From: Sphingoaurantiacus capsulatus
Lineage (GTDB): Bacteria > Pseudomonadota > Alphaproteobacteria > Sphingomonadales > Sphingomonadaceae
Reading direction: 5' to 3'
Assembly: GCF_042648405.1 (NCBI RefSeq)
Contig: NZ_JBHRXV010000012.1
Coordinates: forward strand, 1 to 51,088
DNA length: 51,088 bases
The translations under genes and the position numbers were made by a program. Below, in pieces: positions 44,111 to 51,088 of this stretch; the first letter of the stretch is position 1, and each line of letters opens with the position of its first letter. The notes below the pieces were generated by a model. It searched no databases. It saw only the letters and a list, made by a program, of their open reading frames with translations, and was not told the DNA's origin.

Positions 44111-44180
44111 CCGTCATACCGGCGAAAGCCGGTATCCAGTCGACGCCCGGTCTGGATACCGGCTTTCGCCGGTATGACGG
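44111..44180. repeat. Perfect 29-bp inverted repeat, family A copy 3
   Basis: 44111–44139 and 44152–44180 are exact reverse complements (starting CCGTCATACCGGCGAAAGCC) with a 12-nt loop. It shares the CGTCATNCCNGCGAA design with the two other family A copies but has different paired bases, showing compensatory change. Confidence 0.85.
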
Positions 44181-44258
44181 TTGGGGGTGATTGGGGACGC
44201 GGGATATCCGGGCAGGCCTGCGACCCCACCGTTCCCTGACATAGTTCACCTGCCCGAC

Positions 44259-44290
44259 AAAAAAGGCCCGCCTCCCAAGGGAGACGGGCC
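44259..44290 (-). terminator. Rho-independent terminator after TonB receptor 3
   Basis: On the minus strand GGCCCGTCTCCC pairs with GGGAGGCGGGCC (44265–44276 / 44279–44290), followed by TTTTTT. It lies 22 bases beyond the receptor stop. Confidence 0.85.
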
Positions 44291-44311
44291 CAGCGCGAAA
44301 CCTCTGTTCGT

Positions 44312-47095
44312 CTAGAACTTGGTGCGCACCGTGATGCCATACATGCGCGGCTCGCCCGGGAAGGCGACGAACAGCTGGTTGGCGGTCGCGGCATTGCCGT
44401 TCTGCACGGCGCGGAAGGTGCCGCCGCCCTGCAGCGGCATGTCCGCCGTCACCTGCTGATAGCGTTTGTTGAGGAGGTTCTGCCCCCACAGCTCGACGCC
44501 CCATTTGCGGTCCTGCCCGAACAGGCCGACGCGGCCGTTGAACAGGATGTAGCCGTCCTGCTCCTTTTCGAGGTCGATGTCGGAGCCGGTGTTGATGTCG
44601 CTCTGGAAGCGATAGTCGAGGTAGAACAGCGCCGACATGTCGTCCGACACCGGCGGCGTCCAGGTGATCGAGCCTGTCGTCGAGAATTCCGACGAGAACA
44701 GCCGCTCGCCCGGCAGCTGGAACAGCACCGGCGACAGCGGCCGGCCGTTGGTGCCGGTCAGATTGTTGCGATAGCGCGAGTCGAGATAGGTGAAGCCGGC
44801 ACCGAGCTGCAGGTAGGGCGCCGGATTGGCGAACACCTCGATCTCCATGCCCTCCGAGCGCACGCCCGGCTGCAACCGGTTGGCCGCGCAGGCGCCGGTC
44901 AGGGCGCTGGCGTCGCGGTCGGCCCCGTTCAGGCTGTCCTTGCAGCTCGCGATGTTGGTGACTTCGAAGTTCACGCCGTTGAAGGTGTTGAGCTGGAAGT
45001 CGTCGAAGTCCTGCCGGAAGAAAGCGACATTCACGTCGATGCCCGGCCCGTCCCATTTGATGCCGAGTTCATAGGCATCGACCTTCTCCGCCGCGAACTG
45101 CAGGTCGGCCGCTTCCGGCCGACCGTTGCCCGGCGTGTTGGCGGGCCCCGCCAGCGGCGCGACGCAGGCCGGGTTGAAGGTGGCGTTGCAGACGCGGTCG
45201 AGCGCCGAGGTATCGAGGTTGTAGCCGCCCGCCTTGTAGCCCTTCGAATAGGAGCCGTAGATCAGCAGGTTGCTGGTCGGCGTGAAGCTCAGCACGCCGG
45301 TGCCGGTCCACTCGCCGTCCTTGATGCTGGTGCCGGCCTGGGTGCCGGTGAAGCCGATCGCGGTATTGTTGATGACGCAGGGCAGGGTCTGCAGCGCCTG
45401 CAGCGGCGAGTTCACCACCAGCGAGCAGATGCTGTTGTTGGTCTGCGTCGTCGACGACAAATCCTTGCGCTCGTTGGTGTAGCGCGCGCCGACCGTCATC
45501 GAGATCAGGTCGGGCACCACCTCGAACACATTGTGCGTGAAGAAGGCGTAGTTGCGGCTGTCCTGCTTGAAGGTGTTGCGCACCACGCCGGTGTTGTTGA
45601 TCGCCAGCGCCGGCTGGCCGAGCGCGGCGGCCACCGAGCCGAAGCCGGGCCGCGCCGGATTGGCGATCAGCGCCGACAGCAGCGGGATGTTGGCGCGCGC
45701 CGGGTTGCCGGCCGGCAGCGCGTTCAACGCGGCGATCGTCCCCTGCACCACCGGTACGTTGGCGCAGAACGGGTTGGTCGGCAGCACCGCCGTCGGCAGC
45801 ACCTGCGCGAACAACAGGCAGTTGGCGAAGCGCTCGAAGTCGGCGCCGTACTTGATGTCGTCGTCGACGTTCAGCGTCTCGTCGGCGTAATAGGCGCCGA
45901 CCAGCCAGTCGAGGCGATCGTCGAACGCCGAGCCCTGCAGGCGAAGCTCCTGCGTGAAGGTGCGGAAGCGCCGGTCGAGGTCGGTGCGCTTCAGGATATC
46001 GAGCGCGTTGAAGTCGCCGTCCTGGCCCTGCGCGTTCTTATAGTCGCGGTACGAGGTGACCGAGGTCAGCTTCGCCGAGTCCAGATCCCAGTTGAGTTCG
46101 CCCGAGAGGCCCCAGTCCTTGGTGTCGGAGCGGTAGGGCACGCCCGGCGTCGTCGCGGTCTGGCGGACGTAAAGCTGGCCCGCCGGCGCCGCCTGGATGT
46201 TGGCGCCGAGCGCGTTCATGATCGGCGCCAGCGTGTTCGGCGAGGCGACCACCTCGCCCGACGCGTTGCGCGACAGGTTGCGGATCGGGTTCTGGTAGAC
46301 GCCGCCGCAGCAATTCTCGTCGCGCATGGCGTAGTCGCCGATCAGGCGGAAGCTGATGTCCTCGGTCGGCTCGAACAGCATCTGGCCGCGCACCAGCCAG
46401 CGGTCGCGGTCGTTGACATCGGGCTCGCCCGGCGTCGCCTGCCGGATCAGGCCATCGCGCTTCTGCCAGACGCCGTCGATGCGCGCGGCGATGCCCTCGC
46501 TCACCGGGCCGGTCACGCCGCCGTCAAGGCGCATATAGTTGTAGTTGCCGTAGGTGCCCGAAGCGTAGCCGCCGAAGTCGAACTTCGGGCCGGCGGTGAC
46601 GATGTTGAGCAGGCCGGCCGAGGCGTTGCGGCCGAACAGCGTGCCCTGCGGGCCGCGCAGCACTTCGACGCGCTCGATCTCGCCGAGTTCGGAGAGGCCG
46701 ACGCCGGTGCGGCTGCGGTAGACGCCGTCGATGAACAGGGCGACCGAGCTTTCGAGGCCGGGGTTCTCACCCACGGTGCCAACGCCGCGGATACGCGCGG
46801 TGAAGTTCACTTCGCTGGTCGCGCCCGAGACAATCAGCGACGGCGCCAGCTGGTTAAGCGCGCGAATGTCGGTAACTCCCGAATTGTCGAGCTGCTCGTT
46901 GGAGAGCGCCGACACGGCGATCGGCACGTCGGACAGCGCCTGCGCGCGCCGCGTGGCGGTGACGATGATCTCGGCATTGTCGGTTTCGGCCGCGGCGGTC
47001 GCCGGCGCCGTCGTCTGCGAACTGTCCTGCGCAAAGGCCGGCGCGGCCACGAGCAACGCAAACGACGCCGACGCGAGCAAAGTGCTCTTGGTCAT
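44312..47095 (-). CDS. TonB-dependent receptor 3
   Basis: This 927-residue outer-membrane receptor has a signal peptide (cleavage about AFAQ, 20–23), a TonB-box-like EIIVTA (42–47), a plug with RIRGVGTVGENPGLESSV and EVLRGPQGTLFGRNAS, and a barrel ending GITVRTKF. The ATG at 47095 follows GGGGAGG. It is a close paralogue of the receptor at 47313–50093, with the same block order and a shared CC pair (C262/C263). Substrate unknown; the class includes siderophore, vitamin and aromatic-compound receptors. Confidence 0.92.
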   Translation of the reverse strand: MTKSTLLASASFALLVAAPAFAQDSSQTTAPATAAAETDNAEIIVTATRRAQALSDVPIAVSALSNEQLDNSGVTDIRALNQLAPSLIVSGATSEVNFTARIRGVGTVGENPGLESSVALFIDGVYRSRTGVGLSELGEIERVEVLRGPQGTLFGRNASAGLLNIVTAGPKFDFGGYASGTYGNYNYMRLDGGVTGPVSEGIAARIDGVWQKRDGLIRQATPGEPDVNDRDRWLVRGQMLFEPTEDISFRLIGDYAMRDENCCGGVYQNPIRNLSRNASGEVVASPNTLAPIMNALGANIQAAPAGQLYVRQTATTPGVPYRSDTKDWGLSGELNWDLDSAKLTSVTSYRDYKNAQGQDGDFNALDILKRTDLDRRFRTFTQELRLQGSAFDDRLDWLVGAYYADETLNVDDDIKYGADFERFANCLLFAQVLPTAVLPTNPFCANVPVVQGTIAALNALPAGNPARANIPLLSALIANPARPGFGSVAAALGQPALAINNTGVVRNTFKQDSRNYAFFTHNVFEVVPDLISMTVGARYTNERKDLSSTTQTNNSICSLVVNSPLQALQTLPCVINNTAIGFTGTQAGTSIKDGEWTGTGVLSFTPTSNLLIYGSYSKGYKAGGYNLDTSALDRVCNATFNPACVAPLAGPANTPGNGRPEAADLQFAAEKVDAYELGIKWDGPGIDVNVAFFRQDFDDFQLNTFNGVNFEVTNIASCKDSLNGADRDASALTGACAANRLQPGVRSEGMEIEVFANPAPYLQLGAGFTYLDSRYRNNLTGTNGRPLSPVLFQLPGERLFSSEFSTTGSITWTPPVSDDMSALFYLDYRFQSDINTGSDIDLEKEQDGYILFNGRVGLFGQDRKWGVELWGQNLLNKRYQQVTADMPLQGGGTFRAVQNGNAATANQLFVAFPGEPRMYGITVRTKF

Positions 47096-47240
47096 CGAAA
47101 TCCTCCCCAATATTTCCCCGGTACGGCTTTTCGCCTGTTTCCCGTCGTGTCGCAGGCTGTGGAGCGGCGGGCCAGCCGTCAAGCGTCGCAGGGGAGGCAG
47201 GTCCCGTTCATCTATGGAATGTGTCGGACGTGTAACAGTC

Positions 47241-47273
47241 AAAAAGATAGGCCCGCGCCGGGTGACGCGGGCC
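47241..47273 (-). terminator. Rho-independent terminator after TonB receptor 4
   Basis: On the minus strand GGCCCGCG pairs with CGCGGGCC (between 47251 and 47273), followed by TATCTTTTT. It separates the two receptor genes, so receptor 3 probably has its own promoter at 47096–47240. Confidence 0.8.
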
Positions 47274-47312
47274 TTTGAAGGTATCGGCGCAGCGGCGCAG
47301 GCCGCCGCGTCG

Positions 47313-50093
47313 TTAGAACTTGGTGCGAACCGTCACGCCGTAGGTGCGCGGCTCCGCCAGGTAGCTGGAGAAGATCTGGTTCGCCGTGCCGAAGCCGTTG
47401 GCGGCGCCGAGCTGACGCACCTGGGCGATGCTGTTGCTGCCCTGGTACGGCGCGTTGAACGCCACCTGCTGGTAGTTCACGTTGAACAAATTCTGGCCCC
47501 AGAACTCAAGCGCCCAGCGCTTGTCCGGCCCGCGGATGCCGATGCGGCCGTTGACCAGCGCGAAGCCGTCCTGCTCCTTCTCCGGGAACAGATCCGAGCC
47601 CGTGTTGTAGTCGGACGCGAGGCGCGTATCGAGGTAGAACAGCGCGCTGAGCCCGTTGCCGCCGATCGGCGGGGTATAGGACAGCGACGCCGTCACGACA
47701 TGCTCCGGCGCGTTCGACAGGTTGTCGCCCGGCAGCAGGAACAGCGCCGGATCGAGCGGCGCGCCGGTCTGGTTGCCGACGAGGTTGTTGCGGAACTTGG
47801 TGCGGGCATAAGTGTAACCCGCGGTGACCGCGAGGTAATCGGCCGGGAACATCGAGGCTTCGATCTCGACGCCCTTCGACACCAGGCCCGGCTTCACGTC
47901 ACCCGGCGCGCAAGCGCCGGTCGTGCCCGACGCGTCACGGTCGGCCCCGTTCAGGTCGGTGCCGCAGGCGTTGACGTTCTGCACGAGGAAGACCGAGCCG
48001 TTGAACGTGTTCAACTGGAAGTTCTCGAACTCCTGGTAGAAGCCGGCGACGTTGATGTTGAACGAGCCGCCCGCATATTTCGCGCCGATTTCGAAGGCGT
48101 CGACCTTCTCCGGCGAGAACTGCAGGTTGGCGACGTCCGACGCGACCGGCGCCGAGAAGGGCAGGCGCAGCGCCGAGCGGTCGAGGTTGAAGCCGCCCGC
48201 CTTGTAGCCCTTCGAGTAGGAGCCGTAGCCCATCAGGTCGTCGGTGAACTTGTACGAGATGACGCCCGTGCCGGTCCACTCGCTCTCGTCGCGGCTGTCG
48301 CTGAGCTGCAGGCCATTGATGGCCGACGAGGAATTGCCCTGGCAGGTCAGGTTGATGATGCCGAGCAGCAGCGCGCGCGCCGTCGCCTGCGCCGGCGCGG
48401 TCAGCGAGTTGGCGATCGGGCCGAGCTGGGCCTGCTGCGCCGGGCAGGCGAGGTTGTTGTTCGACAGCGAGGCGTCGAAGTCCTTGCTCTCGTCGGTGTA
48501 GCGGACACCCAGCGTCACCGACAGGCGGTCGGTCACGTTGAAGATGTTGTGGGTGAACAGCGCCCAGTTCTTGCTGTCCTGATTGTAGGTCGAGCCGGCG
48601 ACGTCGCCGACGCCGTTGACCGTCGACAGGCGGTTGAGGCCCGCCACGAACGCCGGCGCCAGCGCGCCAAACGGGCCCGCCGGGGTGAACAGCGTCGCCG
48701 CGCCGGCCGGGCTGAGGCAGCCCGGGTTGGCCGGGTTGCGCAGCGCCGCCGCCGGGTTGATCGTCGCGACGATGCGGCAGGCGGCGAAGGCGCCGTATTG
48801 CGAGCCGAAGGTCGTGTCGTCGAACACCGTCAGGTCCTCGGCGGCGTAATAGGCGCCGAACAGCCAGTCGAGCTTGTCGTCGAACGCCGAGCCCTGGAGA
48901 CGCAGCTCTTGGCTGAACGTCTTGAACTTGCGATACGAATCCTCTCGGAACAGCAGGTCGACATTGCCATAGTCGAGGTCGGCGGCGCCGCCCGACTTAT
49001 ATTCGCGATAGCCAGTGATCGAGGTCAGCGTGCCGAACGACATGTCGTAGTCGGCCTGCACCGACAGACCGTAGTCCTCGGTCTTGTTCTGGAAGCTGCG
49101 GCCCGGCGAAACGGCGATGTCGCGGCTGTAGGTGTCGGTGTTGATGATGCCGCCGAGGCTCTGCAGCACCGAGACGATGCGGTTGCTCGCCGCGATGGTG
49201 GCGTCGCCCGGCACCGTCGGCGTCGTGTCGCTGCTCTCGGTGATGTTGATGATCGCGGCGCCGCAGCAGCTCTCGTCGCGCGTCGTGTAGTCGCCGATGA
49301 TGCGGACTTCGAGGTCGTCGTTCGGCTCGAACAGCAGCTGGCCGCGGACGAACAGGCGGTCGCGATCGTTGGCGTCGTCGCCCGACACCACGTCGGTGTA
49401 AAAGCCGTCGCGCTTCACATAGACGCCGTCGATGCGCATCGCGAGCGTCTCGCTCTTGCCGATCGGGCCGGTCAGGCTGCCGGCGGCGCGGATGTGATCA
49501 TAGTTGCCGTAGGTGAACTCGGCCGCGCCCTCGGACTCGTAGGACGGCTTCTTCGAGATGATGTTGATGAGGCCGGCCGAGGCGTTGCGGCCAAACAGCG
49601 TGCCCTGCGGGCCGCGCAGTACTTCGACGCGCTCGATCTCGCCGAGCTCGTTCAAACCGATGCCCGAGCGCGAGCGATAGACGCCGTCGACGAACACCGC
49701 GACCGAGCTTTCGAGGCCGGGGTTGTCGCCGACGGTGCCGATGCCGCGGACGCGCGCCGAGCCGTTGGACTCGCTGCCGGTCGACGACACGAGCAGCGAC
49801 GGGGCGAGCTGGTTCAGCTGGCGGATGTCGCTGGCGCCCGAATTCTGCATGGTTTCGGCGGAGACCGCCGACACGGCGATCGGCACGTCCGACAGCGCGG
49901 TGGCGCGGCGGGTGGCGGTGACGATGATCTCTTCGGCACCGGCCTCGGGCGCGGCGGCGTCGCTGGCGACGGCGGCCTCGGCGGCGGTGGAAGCGGCAGC
50001 ATCACCCGTGGGCTGGGTGGCGTCCTGGGCGAAAGCGGCATGAGCGGTCAGCAGCGCAACCGACGCGGACGCGAGAAGCAGACTCTTTTTCAC
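47313..50093 (-). CDS. TonB-dependent receptor 4
   Basis: This 926-residue receptor has a signal peptide (MKKSLLLASASVALLTAHAA), a TonB-box-like EIIVTA (55–60), a plug with RVRGIGTVGDNPGLESSV and EVLRGPQGTLFGRNAS, and a barrel ending GVTVRTKF. The GTG at 50093 follows GGGGAG and gives a normal signal peptide; the upstream ATG at 50189 does not. The CC pair at C276/C277 (DESCCGAA) matches C262/C263 in receptor 3. The two genes look like an ancient tandem duplication. The SDR gene is divergent. Confidence 0.92.
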   Translation of the reverse strand: MKKSLLLASASVALLTAHAAFAQDATQPTGDAAASTAAEAAVASDAAAPEAGAEEIIVTATRRATALSDVPIAVSAVSAETMQNSGASDIRQLNQLAPSLLVSSTGSESNGSARVRGIGTVGDNPGLESSVAVFVDGVYRSRSGIGLNELGEIERVEVLRGPQGTLFGRNASAGLINIISKKPSYESEGAAEFTYGNYDHIRAAGSLTGPIGKSETLAMRIDGVYVKRDGFYTDVVSGDDANDRDRLFVRGQLLFEPNDDLEVRIIGDYTTRDESCCGAAIINITESSDTTPTVPGDATIAASNRIVSVLQSLGGIINTDTYSRDIAVSPGRSFQNKTEDYGLSVQADYDMSFGTLTSITGYREYKSGGAADLDYGNVDLLFREDSYRKFKTFSQELRLQGSAFDDKLDWLFGAYYAAEDLTVFDDTTFGSQYGAFAACRIVATINPAAALRNPANPGCLSPAGAATLFTPAGPFGALAPAFVAGLNRLSTVNGVGDVAGSTYNQDSKNWALFTHNIFNVTDRLSVTLGVRYTDESKDFDASLSNNNLACPAQQAQLGPIANSLTAPAQATARALLLGIINLTCQGNSSSAINGLQLSDSRDESEWTGTGVISYKFTDDLMGYGSYSKGYKAGGFNLDRSALRLPFSAPVASDVANLQFSPEKVDAFEIGAKYAGGSFNINVAGFYQEFENFQLNTFNGSVFLVQNVNACGTDLNGADRDASGTTGACAPGDVKPGLVSKGVEIEASMFPADYLAVTAGYTYARTKFRNNLVGNQTGAPLDPALFLLPGDNLSNAPEHVVTASLSYTPPIGGNGLSALFYLDTRLASDYNTGSDLFPEKEQDGFALVNGRIGIRGPDKRWALEFWGQNLFNVNYQQVAFNAPYQGSNSIAQVRQLGAANGFGTANQIFSSYLAEPRTYGVTVRTKF

Positions 50094-50189
50094 TCGAAAC
50101 TCCCCAATATACGGCGGCCTTTGAGGGGGGACCGCTCCGGGCGTGCTGGTGAAGTCAGGGGCGCGCAGCGTCAAGTGAGGTCTGCGCAA

Positions 50190-50218
50190 TGGGCAATCGC
50201 CGTGTTAACTGTTGCCCA
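50190..50218. promoter_or_regulatory. Inverted repeat between TonB receptor 4 and the SDR gene
   Basis: TGGGCAA (50190–50196) and TTGCCCA (50212–50218) flank a 15-nt spacer in the 153-bp divergent region. This spacing suits a dimeric regulator controlling either or both genes. No known regulator matches. Confidence 0.4.
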
Positions 50219-50246
50219 AGCACAACAAAATCGGGGGGGATTCCCT

Positions 50247-51026
50247 ATGAGCAGTGGTAGGTTGGCCGGCAAGATCGCGCTGGTGACCGGCGGCGCCTCC
50301 GGCCTCGGAGCCGCGACGGCGCGCAAATTCGCCGCCGAGGGCGCCCGCGTGCTGCTTACCGACATCGACACCGACGGCGCCGCGCGCGTGGCCGCCGACA
50401 TCGGCGACGCGGCGGCGTCCTGCCGCCATGACGTCACCAGCGAGGCCGACTGGCAGGCGGCCGTCGCGGAAGCCGAGGCAAAATTCGGCGGCCTCCACAT
50501 CCTCGTCAACAACGCCGGCATCGCGCCCGCCGGCACCGTCGAGGACACCAGCCTCGAGGAGTGGCGGCGCGTCCACGCCATCGACCTCGACGGCGTGTTT
50601 CTGGGGTGCAAGCTGGCGCTGCCGCTGATCGCCGCGACGACGGCGCGCGAGGGCTCACGCGGCTCGATCCTCAACGTCTCGTCGATCGCCGGCATCATCG
50701 CCGCCGCCAACATGGCGGCGTACAACTCGGCGAAGGCGGCCGTGCGCCACCTCACCAAGTCGGTGGCGCTGCATTGCGCGAAGGAACGCTATGCGGTCAC
50801 CTGCAACTCGATCCACCCGACCTTCATCGACACGCCCATCATCGACAAGATGATCGGCGATCGCGACCGGGCGCAGTTGCTGGCGAAGTTCGCGCGGCAG
50901 GTGCCGGTGGGCCGCGTCGGCGAGCCCGACGATGTCGCCTTTGCCGCGCTCTACCTCTGTTCGGACGAGGCGAAGTTCGTCACCGGTGCCGAACTCTACA
51001 TCGACGGCGGCATCGCGGCGATGTGA
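50247..51026 (+). CDS. Short-chain dehydrogenase/reductase
   Basis: This 259-residue classical SDR has the cofactor loop TGGASGLG (14–21), Asp39/Asp41 after beta-2 (LLTDID), suggesting NAD(H), NNAG (88–91), and catalytic Ser146, Tyr159 and Lys163 (YNSAK). It ends with DGG, as in many SDRs. The ATG follows GGGGGGGA. It is complete, stopping two bases before the IS-like end. The substrate is unknown; its neighbours suggest metabolism of an imported compound. Confidence 0.9.
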   Translation: MSSGRLAGKIALVTGGASGLGAATARKFAAEGARVLLTDIDTDGAARVAADIGDAAASCRHDVTSEADWQAAVAEAEAKFGGLHILVNNAGIAPAGTVEDTSLEEWRRVHAIDLDGVFLGCKLALPLIAATTAREGSRGSILNVSSIAGIIAAANMAAYNSAKAAVRHLTKSVALHCAKERYAVTCNSIHPTFIDTPIIDKMIGDRDRAQLLAKFARQVPVGRVGEPDDVAFAALYLCSDEAKFVTGAELYIDGGIAAM

Positions 51027-51027
51027 C

Positions 51028-51085
51028 CTAGGCTCCGTACCCAATAAGGTTGCGCGGTTTGTTGGTTGTTGATTCAAGGTCTCTG
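51028..51085 (+). repeat. Right copy of 58-bp terminal inverted repeat (IS-like end)
   Basis: This is the exact reverse complement of 1–58. It begins CTAGGCTCCGTACCCAATA one base beyond the SDR stop and runs towards the window end. Three further bases (CTG) follow. It fits the same IS end as at the left, facing the opposite way, with the rest of the element outside the window. Confidence 0.7.
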
Positions 51086-51088
51086 CTG

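Noticed and set aside
46731..51026. 1431-codon open frame on the plus strand across the two receptor genes
   Set aside because: Only its last 260 codons (the SDR) are coding; the rest is an antisense shadow of high-GC receptor genes, with no domain pattern.

Overview
The window is about 51 kb of GC-rich, gene-dense DNA that looks like a chromosomal contig from a sphingomonad (Sphingomonadaceae, Alphaproteobacteria). The evidence is the set of genes and their order (maf–RNase E/G–yacG, lptC–lptA–lptB–rpoN, ubiE–ubiB, short-form hisG with hisD, glnD, mutS), the four large TonB-dependent receptors, and short palindromic repeats between genes. All identifications come from reading the sequence; no database search was run.

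Layout. 1–4425: an IS-like end truncates a small ACP-like gene, followed by ubiE–ubiB–DinB-like and coaBC. 4422–8945: a convergent 56-residue ORF, an exported CHAP protein, a 47-residue membrane protein, dut–HesA/MoeB–DsrE, an SH3-domain protein and a 2-hydroxyacid dehydrogenase. 8942–14203: hisG–hisD, a small hypothetical gene coupled to a DUF2332 gene, maf–rng–yacG and tRNA-Phe(GAA). 14204–25315: an accessory nutrient-uptake region, with a TonB receptor coupled to an exported S9 peptidase, a GNAT gene, and a PadR regulator, second TonB receptor and TetR regulator in a row. 25372–29454: a single-domain response regulator, a glycine-rich double cold-shock protein, a membrane GGDEF–GAF protein and a TerC protein. 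29523–34059: RNase D-like, lptC, lptA, lptB and rpoN, with a very strong nested inverted-repeat structure filling the lptB–rpoN gap. 34177–44090: alpha/beta hydrolase, malic enzyme, mutS, AspH-like hydroxylase and glnD. 44312–51026: two tandem paralogous TonB receptors and a divergent SDR oxidoreductase, ending at a second copy of the IS-like end in opposite orientation.

How the genes fit together. Most are housekeeping: ubiquinone, CoA and histidine biosynthesis, LPS export, mismatch repair, nitrogen control (glnD and rpoN) and carbon metabolism (malic enzyme). The accessory layer is outer-membrane import. The TonB receptor–S9 peptidase pair suggests peptide import and cleavage. The receptor between PadR and TetR genes suggests ligand-controlled expression, and the paired receptors beside an SDR suggest uptake of an unknown substrate.

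The strongest unexplained signal is at 32179–32446. A 32-bp outer stem, a perfect 22-bp hairpin and a perfect 19-bp hairpin abut one another, start right after the lptB stop codon and enclose the rpoN ribosome-binding site. Just downstream, an N flanked by two identical 35-nt copies inside rpoN is almost certainly an assembly join, probably caused by this structure. Both contig ends share a 58-bp inverted sequence, consistent with the assembly breaking at two copies of the same insertion sequence.
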